Shown here one piece after another: positions 1 through 8,868 of a stretch of DNA of 49,249 nt. Made by a program: the position numbers and the translations under genes. How positions within the stretch are numbered: position 1 is the first letter of the stretch; the number at the start of each line of letters is the position of its first letter. This stretch comes from Phycisphaerales bacterium. Its GTDB lineage: Bacteria; Planctomycetota; Phycisphaerae; UBA1845. Below the pieces are notes generated by a model, which saw only the letters and a program-made list of their open reading frames with translations, was not told the DNA's origin and searched no databases. The stretch covers positions 1-49,249 of the forward strand of contig JADZBE010000031.1 of NCBI GenBank assembly GCA_020852275.1, written 5' to 3'.

Positions 1-192
1 GATCGGATGGCTTCAGAACCTCAGGCGGCTCTGCATCCGCTGGGAAAAATCGACTTCGTTGTTTCGCGGCTTTGTTCACCTGGGATGCGCTTTTCTATTG
101 TTAAAAGAAGTTCTGGGATAGGTTCTAGCCTACAGTCGTGGGAACTGCAATGTCGTGCATTCTAGTGGTTTAAGGTGAGCAGGAAACTCTCA

Positions 193-1497
193 ATGACAAC
201 GCTTAATCCGAGAATCTTGATTCTGCTCGCTCAATTCATCCCGAGCCTTTGCGTCGCACAACTGGCCGACACCCCCTGGCCGAAATTCCAGCATGACCTT
301 CGCAACTCGGGGTGCAGCGAACACGTCGGCCCGGAGTCGCCGCATGCGATCGCGTGGTCCCGTTTTTCAGAACTCGCCTACGGTCCGCAGGTCGTTCTGG
401 ATTCGAACGAGGGGCCGTGCGTCTTTTGGGCGTTCTCTGGTTCGCTTCATCTGGACGCTCGGCCCGACTACTTCGGCAGGGGCGATGAGGATATCGAAAG
501 CCAAAGTCGCCTGGAGCAGTTTCGCTGCGACGGATCCATGAGTTGGAACCGACGGATAGCCCCGTGGGGAAATGCCAGTCCCTGCCTCAGTGCCGACGGA
601 CGGGTTTACATTGGAACAGGATCGAGCATTGCATTCTTTGGGCGCGTCTATGCGTTTTCTACAAACGGGAGGCGGTTGTGGCGCTCGGACCTGCTGGACA
701 ACGTGTTCTACACCCACCCAACCGTCGGACCCGGCGGGGTTGTCTTTTACCCGACAGAAGGCGGCCTCTTTGCCTTTGCGTCGAATGGCTCGGCTTTGTG
801 GCGCTATTCTGGATCCTATGAGTTTCAGTGTCCTTCAATCGGGGCCGACGCCGCCATCTATCTGGGGCTTCACGGCCTCTTCGGCGGCGGTGGAGTTGTT
901 GCTTTGAATCCGGAGGGGACAAGGCGATGGTACAACGATGCAGGGGGAACGAGTGGAACGACGCTCGCGGAGGATGGAACAATTTACAGTCATCGCGTGC
1001 GAAACAACTACGCGTCCGACCTTATCGCCCTGTACCCTGAAGGGGCGTTGTTCTGGAAACACGCTCTTGAGAAAGTGGCCGTCGCTCATCCAGCCGTCGG
1101 TCGGGATGGGACGATCTATGTGGTCAGCACGCAAGAATCCCCAGAGGAGCGAGGCCTGCTGTGGGCGATCAACCCTGACGGTTCGCGAAAATGGTCCGTG
1201 GAGTTCGAGACCGGCACCGACGCTCCTGTCGTCGTGGACGCCGCGGGGAACACGTACGTCGTGTTCTATCGCAGCTACGAACCCTTGAAGACGACGCTCA
1301 TTTCGTTCGACTCCGACGGACAGGAGCGCTGGCGGTTTGACCTGGGTTACGCTCCGGCGCTCACCGGACCGGCGATCAACGACAAAGGGCAGTTGCTCAT
1401 CTTCGCGCAGAAGGAAGGCGATCCCGAGCCGGTCACGCGCATTCTTACGCTGGGCGACGCCGACGACCCCACGCCTCCGGCGATCGATCACCGTTGA
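193..1497 (+). CDS. secreted PQQ-type beta-propeller protein, copy 1
   Basis: The protein is 434 residues. The first about 22 residues form a signal peptide (hydrophobic ILILLAQFIPSLCVA), so it is probably exported. The mature part starts with a TPWPKFQHDLRNSG motif, which is common at the start of bacterial PQQ-like quinoprotein propellers. It then has repeated blades carrying DGTIY, WRYSG and ALNPEG-type strands and A-W-x-W-like elements. No catalytic residues are visible, so a binding or structural role is more likely than dehydrogenase activity. The ATG at 193 was chosen because AGGA at 181-184 sits 8 nt upstream; a GTG at 175 has no ribosome-binding site. It is followed 81 nt later by a clear paralogue in the same orientation. 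Family is fairly certain, function unknown. Confidence 0.85.
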   Translation: MTTLNPRILILLAQFIPSLCVAQLADTPWPKFQHDLRNSGCSEHVGPESPHAIAWSRFSELAYGPQVVLDSNEGPCVFWAFSGSLHLDARPDYFGRGDEDIESQSRLEQFRCDGSMSWNRRIAPWGNASPCLSADGRVYIGTGSSIAFFGRVYAFSTNGRRLWRSDLLDNVFYTHPTVGPGGVVFYPTEGGLFAFASNGSALWRYSGSYEFQCPSIGADAAIYLGLHGLFGGGGVVALNPEGTRRWYNDAGGTSGTTLAEDGTIYSHRVRNNYASDLIALYPEGALFWKHALEKVAVAHPAVGRDGTIYVVSTQESPEERGLLWAINPDGSRKWSVEFETGTDAPVVVDAAGNTYVVFYRSYEPLKTTLISFDSDGQERWRFDLGYAPALTGPAINDKGQLLIFAQKEGDPEPVTRILTLGDADDPTPPAIDHR

Positions 1498-1578
1498 GGC
1501 TGTTCCTGCGCGCTGCGGGTGAGCTGCGGTTGTTCAGGAATCGAAGCAGTGCCGTTGAGGAAATGAAGGGGAGGGGGG

Positions 1579-2892
1579 ATGACCGGCTCGCGGCTTACGG
1601 CGATTGCATTCCTAGGTGCTGGCGCAGCGAACTTCTGCTTCGCCCAACTGGCCGACACACCCTGGCCGAAGTTCCAGCACGACCTTCGCAACTCGGGATG
1701 CAGCCCATACGTCGGCCCGGAGCATCCTGCCGTCGTCGGCTGGTCCTCTTTTGCGGGACAGACGCTCGGGGCTCAGATCATTCTGGGCAGCGAAGGAGAC
1801 CCGTACGTGTTCTGGGGCTTCACGGATACCGAGATGCGAATCGAAGACGCGCGCCCGGAGTATTTCGGATGGGGCGACGACGACTACCCCAGCTTCAGCC
1901 GGCTCGAGCGGTTTCGCGCCGATGGCTCGCGCCTCTGGGGCCGCCGGATTTCCCCCTGGGGTACGTCCACCCCCTGTCTGGACCAGGACGGGCGCGTTTT
2001 CGCGGCTTCCGACGACAGCATCTACTACGAGGGGCGCGTGTATGCCTGCTCGGCACAGGGCCGCCCCCTCTGGCGATCGGACTACCTTGATATCGTGCAA
2101 TACACGCACCTCACGATCGGGCCCGACGGGGTGGTCTATCATCCCACGGATATCGGGCTGTTTGCTTTCTCCAAAGACGGCGCGTTGCTCTGGCGATATT
2201 CGGGTTATTTCCAGTTTCAGTGTCCGTCGATCGGCTCCGACGGGACCCTCTACCTCGCGCGTCACGGTATCTTCGGGGGCGGTGGCGTGGAGGCGGTGAA
2301 CCCGGACGGATCGCGACGCTGGTACACGGAGCTTGGAGGAGGCAATGGAACGACGCTCGCCGAGGACGGTACAATCTACACCTTGCGATCACCCACAAAC
2401 TTCCGGTCGGATCTCATCGCTTTGAATCCCGACGGAAATCCGCGCTGGCAACATGCGCTTGAGCTCATCTCCAACGCGCATCCTGCCGTGGGGCGTGACG
2501 GGACGATCTACATCGTGAGCAGACAGACGACACCGGATGAATGGGGCGTGATGTGGGCCGTGAACCCTGACGGCACGCGCAGATGGAGCCTCGATTTCCA
2601 AACGGGATCGTTCGCACCCGTAGTCGTGGATGCGGCCAGCAACACGTACGTTGTGCATTATGAAAGCTACGATCCGGTGAAAACAATGCTGATCTCCTAC
2701 AACCCGGAAGGCCAGGAGCGCTGGAGATTTGATCTCGGTGTTGCCTTGGCCGCTACGGGTCCAGCCATCAACGCCCAAGGCCAACTGCTCATCTACGCTC
2801 AAAAGGAAGGCGACCCGGAACCGGCCATGCGCGTCCTGACGATCGGCGACGCGAGCGACCCGGTGCCATCGGCAATTGACCTCGGCGGGTAG
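1579..2892 (+). CDS. secreted PQQ-type beta-propeller protein, copy 2
   Basis: The protein is 437 residues and is a tandem paralogue of the preceding gene; the two align end to end, including the QLADTPWPKFQHDLRNSGCS segment after the signal peptide and the final Q-K-E-G-D-P-E-P stretch. The signal peptide is the first about 22 residues (hydrophobic LTAIAFLGAGAANFCFA). The start ATG has an AGGGGAGG ribosome-binding site directly upstream. Blade strands such as DGTIYIVS and WAVNPDGTRRW recur through the protein. With copy 1 it probably forms a co-transcribed pair that arose by duplication and has since diverged moderately. No enzymatic motif is visible and the ligand is unknown. Confidence 0.85.
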   Translation: MTGSRLTAIAFLGAGAANFCFAQLADTPWPKFQHDLRNSGCSPYVGPEHPAVVGWSSFAGQTLGAQIILGSEGDPYVFWGFTDTEMRIEDARPEYFGWGDDDYPSFSRLERFRADGSRLWGRRISPWGTSTPCLDQDGRVFAASDDSIYYEGRVYACSAQGRPLWRSDYLDIVQYTHLTIGPDGVVYHPTDIGLFAFSKDGALLWRYSGYFQFQCPSIGSDGTLYLARHGIFGGGGVEAVNPDGSRRWYTELGGGNGTTLAEDGTIYTLRSPTNFRSDLIALNPDGNPRWQHALELISNAHPAVGRDGTIYIVSRQTTPDEWGVMWAVNPDGTRRWSLDFQTGSFAPVVVDAASNTYVVHYESYDPVKTMLISYNPEGQERWRFDLGVALAATGPAINAQGQLLIYAQKEGDPEPAMRVLTIGDASDPVPSAIDLGG

Positions 2893-3064
2893 AAGCGGAC
2901 GTTCCCGCGGGTTGCGATTCGTCCAGCATGCGGACGATGCTTCAGAACCAGCACGGGTGGATATCCCGCTGTTGCATCACCCGGGCGGGAGTCCGAGACC
3001 ACGCCAGGGCTTGCATCGACCCCGTAGCAGTCGGTGGTGGAACCCGATACCGGGCGCAGGGACC

Positions 3065-3225
3065 GTCACCCCCGCGCAGGCGGGGGTCCAGTCTGCTCAG
3101 AAAAACCGCTGGAACCGTGACGCCTCGCCAACGAGGCTGGATTCCCGCCTGCGCGGGAATGACGAGGCTGGATTCCCGCCTCCGCGGGAATGACGAAGTT
3201 GGACTCCCGCCTGCGTGCGAATGAC
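3065..3225. repeat. array of four palindromic 25-nt units, 31-nt period
   Basis: Direct units lie at 3139-3163, 3170-3194 and 3201-3225, each of the form GGATTCCCGCC-TGC-GCGGGAATGAC with small changes, so the starts are exactly 31 nt apart. A degenerate unit in the opposite orientation lies at 3065-3089. Each unit is itself an inverted repeat (ATTCCCGC/GCGGGAAT). A second array of the same design lies at 36978-37079 and a single copy near 40497. The type is a REP-like intergenic palindrome, as found in many genomes. Spacers are only 6 nt, so it is not CRISPR. Confidence 0.85.
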
Positions 3226-3380
3226 GAACTCGGCCCTCTACGACGGGCTGGTAATTGATTCAACCCCGATTCTGAAGCGCACTCGCACGGCGCAGTGCTG
3301 CAATGGCCGTTCCTGCAGCGGCATGGGAGGATTGGCGACCGTTTCGCAGGATTCCGATTCCCGGGCGTGGCACCCGCGCG

Positions 3381-3411
3381 TTGCAACCTCCAGCCGGGTT
3401 CAGGCTATAAT
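3381..3411 (+). promoter_or_regulatory. candidate promoter of the Cys-rich exoprotein gene
   Basis: A perfect TATAAT lies at 3406-3411, with a TTGCAA at 3381-3386 as a possible -35 (19-nt spacer, longer than ideal). It lies about 110 nt before the start codon at 3521. Confidence 0.35.
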
Positions 3412-3418
3412 TGAATAG

Positions 3419-3438
3419 ACCACTGGCCGTGGTTTTTT
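3419..3438 (+). terminator. weak terminator-like hairpin in a leader
   Basis: ACCAC/GTGGT pair across a 5-nt loop and are followed by six T. It is small and lies just downstream of the candidate -10 at 3406, so it could be an attenuator or chance. Confidence 0.25.
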
Positions 3439-3520
3439 GCGCCCGACGTGTCCGGCTCGCCGTCCGGCGCGGGGGGGCTGCGCGCGGCGCTCCGGGCGTC
3501 CTATGGAGGAGGACCATGCC

Positions 3521-4513
3521 ATGCGCGCACTCACGAATGCGCTGCTTCCGTTTGCCCTCGTTTTGATGCCCGCTGGCGCTCAGGGACCGGCCAGTCTCGG
3601 GGAGAATCGCGGCGGCGGCTCGATTGCTGTTCCACCGCCGCTGTTTCAGCCGGAGGAGGAAACCTACAACCGCCTCGACATCGTGGACCGCCAAACCTAC
3701 GTCTACGGCAACGGTGATGCCTGGTCCGGTACGGCGATCTTCGGCTACGTGAGCGACCTCCAGGCCGTGGACGACGTCAACATGACCGACAATTGCTGCG
3801 TCGATTCCGTTGTCCGCGACTACCTCACGTTTTTTGGGAGCGTTCCGGCGGGCGGCTGTTACCTGGCCGTCTACCCTCACAACGGCAATGGAGCGCCGCA
3901 GGAAACGGCAGAATGCGAGGAGGACGGAACGCAGGTCCATGGGGCGAGCTTCGAGGACACAGTTTTCGGGCTGCTGGGCATGCGGCTCACGGCGCTCAGC
4001 AACACCGGCTGCTGCTTTGCGGCGGGCATCATCTTCATCGACTGCCAACCGCACGACGAGACGGACGGCGGCGACTGGTACTACGCCGTGCGCGACAACG
4101 TGCTGTTCGGCTACGACATTCACCTGCGCGATGGCGGCCGCGGCCAGCCGGGCTACGGCTCCTACACGTGGATTTCATCATCTAGGTTCGGCTATGGCGC
4201 CGGCACGATTTCCCAGGCCGTTTCCAGGTGGTGCTGCGGTCTGCCGGCCCATTGCAGCTACGAAGTGACCCTAGTCCAAGACTTGGCCACGCTCGAAGGC
4301 GTGACCTGCGGCGCGTGTCCGTACATCGTGGGGGATCGGGTCTGCACGGACCGGTGCGGCTACGACGGAGATTGCCGCGGGCGGCTGAGGGGCTTCAGCG
4401 CGTGTGCGGATGCCGGCGCATGCCGAGTGGTCGCCCGCCTGATAGGCTGCGAAAGTCCGCCGCGGGAGTGCAAGTTCTGCGGCAGCCTCGAGCCATCGAG
4501 ATTATGCCCGTGA
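3521..4513 (+). CDS. secreted cysteine-rich protein of unknown function
   Basis: The protein is 330 residues. The ATG at 3521 was chosen because GGAGGAGGA lies about 7 nt upstream and because the protein then opens with a good signal peptide (MRALTNALLPFALVLMPAGA). The middle (about residues 50-210) looks like a beta-sandwich rich in G, Y, F and W, with DNCCVDSVVRDYLTFFGSVP as a landmark. Cysteines are abundant, several as CC pairs, and the last about 100 residues hold a dense Cys cluster that suggests a disulphide-stabilised domain. I do not recognise the family. It ends only 50 nt from the convergent amidohydrolase gene. Secretion is well supported; function is unknown. Confidence 0.75.
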   Translation: MRALTNALLPFALVLMPAGAQGPASLGENRGGGSIAVPPPLFQPEEETYNRLDIVDRQTYVYGNGDAWSGTAIFGYVSDLQAVDDVNMTDNCCVDSVVRDYLTFFGSVPAGGCYLAVYPHNGNGAPQETAECEEDGTQVHGASFEDTVFGLLGMRLTALSNTGCCFAAGIIFIDCQPHDETDGGDWYYAVRDNVLFGYDIHLRDGGRGQPGYGSYTWISSSRFGYGAGTISQAVSRWCCGLPAHCSYEVTLVQDLATLEGVTCGACPYIVGDRVCTDRCGYDGDCRGRLRGFSACADAGACRVVARLIGCESPPRECKFCGSLEPSRLCP

Positions 4514-4562
4514 ACCATGCGCGCGGACAAAGAAGCGCCCGGCAGCGCTGCGGTCTGCGCGA

Positions 4563-7500
4563 CTACTCCTCCCAGAAAAATTTGCCGCGCGGGCGCTGCT
4601 GCGGGGCGATCTCGTTCATCGTCTTGGCGTCATACACTCGCCCGTTGAGCACCGTCTGGCGGATGTTTTCGCTGTTGCGGATGTCCTCCAGCGGGTTCTT
4701 TTCCAGCACGAGGAAGTCCGCCAGCTTGCCGGGCTGGAGCGAGCCGAGGTCGCCGGCGAGACCCACGTAGTGCGCGCCATTCATCGTGACGCAGCGCAGC
4801 GCCTGCATCGGCGTCATGCCGCCCTGCACGAACATCCACAGTTCCCAGTGCGCGCCCAGTCCGGCGAGTTGCCCGTGCGCGCCGAGGTTGACCTTCACGC
4901 CGCGGTCGGTCAGCGCCTTGCACACCTGCGACGCGCGGACGTGGTTGTACTCCTCCTCGGGCGCCATCTGCCGCCGGCGCGAGCGCGGGTCGACAATGTC
5001 GCGCGGCACGAAGCTCATCAGCCGCTCGTTCGCCCACACGTCGGTGTGTTGATACCAGTAGTATTCGCCGCTCATCCCGCCGTAGCAGACGACCAGAGTC
5101 GGCGTGTAGCCGGTGCTTGAGGACGACCACAGCGTCAGCGCGTCATTGTACGCCCGGGCGACAGGGATGTTGTGCTCGATGCCCGTGTGCCCGTCGAGGA
5201 TCATGCTCATGTTGTGCATGTACAGCGAGCCGCCCTCCGGCACGACCATCATGCCCAGCTCGCGCGCCGCGGCGATCACCTGCTGGCGCTGATCGCGCCG
5301 CGGCTGGTTGTAGCTCTTCACCGAAAACGCGCCGATCGCCTGCATCCTCCGCAGGTGCGACTTCGCGTCGTCGAGGCTGTCCACGTCGGCCTTGAACGAG
5401 CCGGCCGCGCCGTACAGGATCGTGCCGGTGGAGAACGTGCGCGGGGAGACGATCATCCCCGCGCGGGCGAGTTCGGCGGCGGAAAAGATGGTGTAGGTGT
5501 CGTTGGACGGATCATGGATCGTGGTCACGCCGAAGGCGAGGTTGGCGTAGTGGCTCCAGTTCTGTTGCGGCGTGAAGCCCTCGCTGCCCTGCGGGCCATG
5601 CGCGTGCACGTCGATCATCCCCGGCATGATCGTGCAGCCGCCGGCGTCGATCTTGGTCGCGTCCGCCGGAATCTGAACCTGCGCGGACGGCCCAACGGCG
5701 ACGATGCGGTTGCGGTCGACAACGATCGTGCCGCCCTCAATCACTTCGTCGCCCTTCATGGTGATGATCCGCGCGCCGGTGAACGCCAGTTTGCCGTCCG
5801 GGATGTCGGATTTCTGCTTGAACGCAAGGTTGACGCCGGACGTCGGCGCCTCGGGCAGCTTCTCCGGCGCGCCGGGCAGGAAGGCGAACGCTTCCTTCAG
5901 GTCGCGCGTGAACAGCTCCGGTCCGTAGGCCCAGTGCAGCTTCGTGGAATCGCCCGACCAGTGCAGGAACAGCCCCGCGTCGCGCGAAACCTTGGCGATC
6001 GGCAGCGCCTTGGACTTGGGGCCGATCTCGACCTCTTTCCCCGTGCGCACGAACGGCGCCAGGTGAACGTTGAACTTCTCCACCCAGGCGATCCACTTCT
6101 CGTCCGGCGAAATCCGATACTCGACGGCGTTCTCGCTCACCAGGTGCGTGCGCTCGTCGCTGCCGTCCAGCTCGATGCTGATGAGCATCCGCCGGTCCTT
6201 GTCGTCCTTCGACTCGACGTGCGTGAGGAAGACGCGGTCGCCGGACGCGCCGAACATCGGGTCCGTGCCCTTCTTCGTCACCAGCTTCATGCCGTTGCCG
6301 TCGATGCCGATGACGTACACACCCGGGTCGCGGCTCCAGATCTGCCCGCGCAGCAGGTCGCCGGGGATCTTGCGGAACACGACATGATTGCCGTCGGGCG
6401 TGAACGCCGGCTCGACGTAGTGCCCCGCCTCCGGCGTCAGCGTGCGTCCCGTGCCGCCGACGGAGGGGACCATCTTCACCGCGCCATACGCGCCGTCCTT
6501 CCACGTGGTGTACACGATCCATTTCCCGTCGCGCGAGAAGGAGGGGTAGAACTCGAAGTGGTCGTCCTGCTTTGTCAGCCGCCGCGGCGCGCCCTTGATC
6601 GCGAGCAGGTCGCTGTCTTGCGGCGACGGGCCAGCCTCGGCAGCGTTTCGACTTTCATCGTTTCGGTTTTCAGCGTTTCGACTTTCATCGTCTTGACGTT
6701 TCGACTTTTCCTCAACGTCCGCCACGTAGAGACGTCCGAGCGCCTGGTAGACGACCTTGTCTCCCGCCGGCGACACCTGCACCCAGCGGAGCACCTTCAC
6801 GTCGAACTCTTCCGGGTGCACCTGCACCGGGAATCGCAGCGCATCGAACACCTTCTGCGTCGCCTTGACGTGGAACGGAATGTCCGCGACCTGCTTCGAG
6901 GCCACGTCGATGCGCTGAATCTTCCCGCCCGCCCAGAACACGACCGACTTATTGTCCGGCGTCCAGGCCATGCGCGGATACACGCCGTGCACCGCCCACG
7001 TCTCCTGCATGTCGCGGTCGAGGTGTTCGTAAAGAGGCCACTCGCGCCCGCTGGCGACGTCGCGCAGGAACAGGCACGTCTGGAAGCGGACGCGCCGCAC
7101 GAAGGCGATGAGTTTGCCGTCGGGCGAAGGCGTCGGGCAGCACGCGCCGCCGGGGCCGGTGATGAAGCCTTCCGTCTCGCCCTTTTCGCGGTCGAGCCGG
7201 AAGACGACGTAGATCTGCCCGTTGGAGTCCTTGTTGTACTGGAACGTGTCGCCGGGCGTGGCGTCCTGGCTGTAATACAGATACCGTCCGTCCGGCGAGA
7301 ACACCGGCTCGCCCACGTCCTTTTGATCGTTGGGCTTCCTGGTCATCTGAAGGCCGTCGCCGCCGGTGACGTGGTACAACCACATCTCGCCCGCGCCGAG
7401 CGATCGCCTGGACGTGAAGTGCTTACGCGCGACGATGAACTGCCCGTCCGGCGACCACGACGGCTGGTTGAGCAGGCGGAAGGTCTCCTTGGTCACCTGC

Positions 7501-8027
7501 TTGGCGTCCGAGCCGTCGCGGTTCATCACCCAGATGTTGTCGCCGCCGCCGCGGTCGGAGGTGAACGCGATCTGCTTCCCGTCCGGGCTGAACCGCGGCT
7601 GCATGTCCCACGGCAGTCCCGTGGTCAACGCCTTCGCCTCTCCGCCGGCAATCGGCATGATGAACAGATCGCCGAGCATGTCGAACACGAGCTGGGTCCC
7701 GTCCGGGCTGACGTCGAGGCTCATCCATGTGCCCTCGGTGGTGTCGATGGCGACATCCTTCGACGGCCCCAGTGGAGGATCGGCCACGTCCCACTTGGGC
7801 TTCTTGTCGTCGTCGGCCTTTTTTTCGTCCTCGGGATTGGCCTCCTGTCCACCCGCTCCTTGCTTCTCTTCCCCCTCCTGTCCCGGCGATCTCCAGGGCG
7901 CCGTCATCCCCGGCAGCCCCGGCATGCCGCAGCCGCAGGAGTCCTGCGCCGATACTGTCGGTAAGCTGATTCCATGTATCCCGGCTCCCAGAACGACGAA
8001 GCACGACACGGTCAGGTAACGGCTCAA
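4563..8027 (-). CDS. TolB-type propeller fused to metal-dependent amidohydrolase
   Basis: The protein is 1154 residues and exported (signal peptide ending near TVSAQD). Residues about 100-760 carry repeated PD40/TolB propeller strands of the form FSPDGKQIAFTSDRGG and SWSPDGQFIVAR. Residues about 760-1150 are an imidazolonepropionase-like amidohydrolase with the metal motif in MIDVHAHG near residue 806, then GVTTIHDP, a His in GIEHN, and the closing GKLADFLVLEKNPLEDI. The TTG at 8027 was chosen: GGGAGGTG lies 7 nt upstream and the signal peptide starts there, while the frame upstream has no such site. Such propeller-amidohydrolase fusions are known in several phyla; the substrate is usually unknown. 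Near residues 440-460 a 15-nt tandem repeat adds DESRN-like pentapeptides. Confidence 0.9.
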   Translation of the reverse strand: MSRYLTVSCFVVLGAGIHGISLPTVSAQDSCGCGMPGLPGMTAPWRSPGQEGEEKQGAGGQEANPEDEKKADDDKKPKWDVADPPLGPSKDVAIDTTEGTWMSLDVSPDGTQLVFDMLGDLFIMPIAGGEAKALTTGLPWDMQPRFSPDGKQIAFTSDRGGGDNIWVMNRDGSDAKQVTKETFRLLNQPSWSPDGQFIVARKHFTSRRSLGAGEMWLYHVTGGDGLQMTRKPNDQKDVGEPVFSPDGRYLYYSQDATPGDTFQYNKDSNGQIYVVFRLDREKGETEGFITGPGGACCPTPSPDGKLIAFVRRVRFQTCLFLRDVASGREWPLYEHLDRDMQETWAVHGVYPRMAWTPDNKSVVFWAGGKIQRIDVASKQVADIPFHVKATQKVFDALRFPVQVHPEEFDVKVLRWVQVSPAGDKVVYQALGRLYVADVEEKSKRQDDESRNAENRNDESRNAAEAGPSPQDSDLLAIKGAPRRLTKQDDHFEFYPSFSRDGKWIVYTTWKDGAYGAVKMVPSVGGTGRTLTPEAGHYVEPAFTPDGNHVVFRKIPGDLLRGQIWSRDPGVYVIGIDGNGMKLVTKKGTDPMFGASGDRVFLTHVESKDDKDRRMLISIELDGSDERTHLVSENAVEYRISPDEKWIAWVEKFNVHLAPFVRTGKEVEIGPKSKALPIAKVSRDAGLFLHWSGDSTKLHWAYGPELFTRDLKEAFAFLPGAPEKLPEAPTSGVNLAFKQKSDIPDGKLAFTGARIITMKGDEVIEGGTIVVDRNRIVAVGPSAQVQIPADATKIDAGGCTIMPGMIDVHAHGPQGSEGFTPQQNWSHYANLAFGVTTIHDPSNDTYTIFSAAELARAGMIVSPRTFSTGTILYGAAGSFKADVDSLDDAKSHLRRMQAIGAFSVKSYNQPRRDQRQQVIAAARELGMMVVPEGGSLYMHNMSMILDGHTGIEHNIPVARAYNDALTLWSSSSTGYTPTLVVCYGGMSGEYYWYQHTDVWANERLMSFVPRDIVDPRSRRRQMAPEEEYNHVRASQVCKALTDRGVKVNLGAHGQLAGLGAHWELWMFVQGGMTPMQALRCVTMNGAHYVGLAGDLGSLQPGKLADFLVLEKNPLEDIRNSENIRQTVLNGRVYDAKTMNEIAPQQRPRGKFFWEE
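6644..6710. repeat. in-frame 15-nt tandem repeat inside the amidohydrolase gene
   Basis: Units CGTTTCGACTTTCAT at 6644-6658, CGTTTCGGTTTTCAG at 6659-6673 and CGTTTCGACTTTCAT at 6674-6688 are followed by a partial fourth unit at 6697-6710. On the coding strand they give the pentapeptides DESRN/AENRN. The tract is much more AT-rich than the gene around it and sits in a loop between propeller strands. Confidence 0.85.
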
Positions 8028-8161
8028 AGATGCACCTCCCGAAATCCCCCTTGCGCGCGGCACATCCGCGACGCGGCCGCATTCAACTTCTGCTGAGGCG
8101 AGGCTATTAGAACGCATCCACGCCCGGGTGGGGAGAGGCGCAAGGGGATCGCAACGGCGTC

Positions 8162-8740
8162 CTATCGTCTCCCGACGGACCGGCGCTTGGCTTTGCCCTG
8201 GGCCTTGACGTAATCGTCTTCAAGCTGCTTGATCGCCCGGCGGTTTTCGAGCCGGACGGCTTCGGACATGGAGTCGATGATGAGGCGCCCGAAAAGGTGG
8301 TCGGTCTCGTGCTGCCAGACGCGAGCGAGAAGCTGCTCGCCGCGCTGCTCGAAGGGGCGCCCATTCGCGTCGCAGGCGCGCAGCGTAATCCGCACGGCCC
8401 GGCGCATCGGAACGGTCACGCCGGTGATCGAGAGGCAGCCCTCGTCCTTCTCCTCCTGCCCGTCCGGGTCGTGAAGCGAAGGGTTGACGCAGACGAGGTC
8501 GTCGGCCGGCTCGCCGCTGGCATTGCACACGAAGAGTTGCATCGAGAGTCCGACCTGCGGCGCAGCCAGGCCGACGCCCTTCTCTTTGTGCATCAGCTCG
8601 AGCATCTTCGCGGCGAGCCGCTGAAGACGCGGGCCGAAGTGCTCGACGGGGCGCGCCCGCTTGCGCAGCACGGGGTCCGGATAATGCACGATCCGCAGCG
8701 CTTCGATGGCGACGTTTTCCAGCGGATCGGCGTGCGGCAC
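8162..8740 (-). CDS. def: peptide deformylase
   Basis: The protein is 192 residues, normal for the family. It removes the N-formyl group from the first methionine of new cytosolic proteins. All three metal-site motifs are present: GVGLAAPQVG at residues 55-64, EGCLS at 100-104 (metal ligand Cys102) and QHETDH at 143-148 (His144 and His148 as ligands, Glu145 catalytic). The GTG start at 8740 is supported by AAGGAG 8 nt upstream. The C-terminus is extended by a basic tail (KAQGKAKRRSVGRR). It stands between the amidohydrolase gene downstream and a divergent TPR gene, with no fmt gene beside it. Confidence 0.97.
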   Translation of the reverse strand: MPHADPLENVAIEALRIVHYPDPVLRKRARPVEHFGPRLQRLAAKMLELMHKEKGVGLAAPQVGLSMQLFVCNASGEPADDLVCVNPSLHDPDGQEEKDEGCLSITGVTVPMRRAVRITLRACDANGRPFEQRGEQLLARVWQHETDHLFGRLIIDSMSEAVRLENRRAIKQLEDDYVKAQGKAKRRSVGRR

Positions 8741-8772
8741 GGACGAGGCTCCTTACGGTCGGTCGGGTTTCG

Positions 8773-8800
8773 TTGACAAGGCAGCGCATAAGCATAGTAT
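8773..8800 (+). promoter_or_regulatory. candidate sigma70-type promoter of the TPR gene
   Basis: TTGACA at 8773-8778 and TAGTAT at 8795-8800 are separated by 16 nt in the divergent region between def and the TPR gene. The expected transcript start is about 60 nt before the ATG at 8869. Confidence 0.5.
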
Positions 8801-8868
8801 CAGCCGCAAGCAGCGTAAAGGCGCGCCGCTGAAAGCCGCGCCTCGAAGGGTATTTTCCGCGTTTGCCC

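Larger units (their letters stand above)
2893..3520. other. 628-nt intergenic region with palindromic repeats
   Basis: No convincing gene is seen. The region holds four 25-nt palindromic repeat units (3065-3225), a candidate -10 element TATAAT at 3406-3411, and a small hairpin followed by six T at 3419-3438, just inside the leader of the next gene. The GGAGGAGGA ribosome-binding site of the next gene lies at 3505-3513. Confidence 0.6.

Noticed and set aside
3065..3225. CRISPR array
   Set aside because: Units are palindromic, only three are direct, spacers are 6 nt and nearly identical, and there are no cas genes.
5172..7964. Long open frame antisense to the amidohydrolase
   Set aside because: It mirrors the GC-rich third-position pattern of the real gene, has no ribosome-binding site or recognisable domain, and the opposite strand encodes a clear enzyme.
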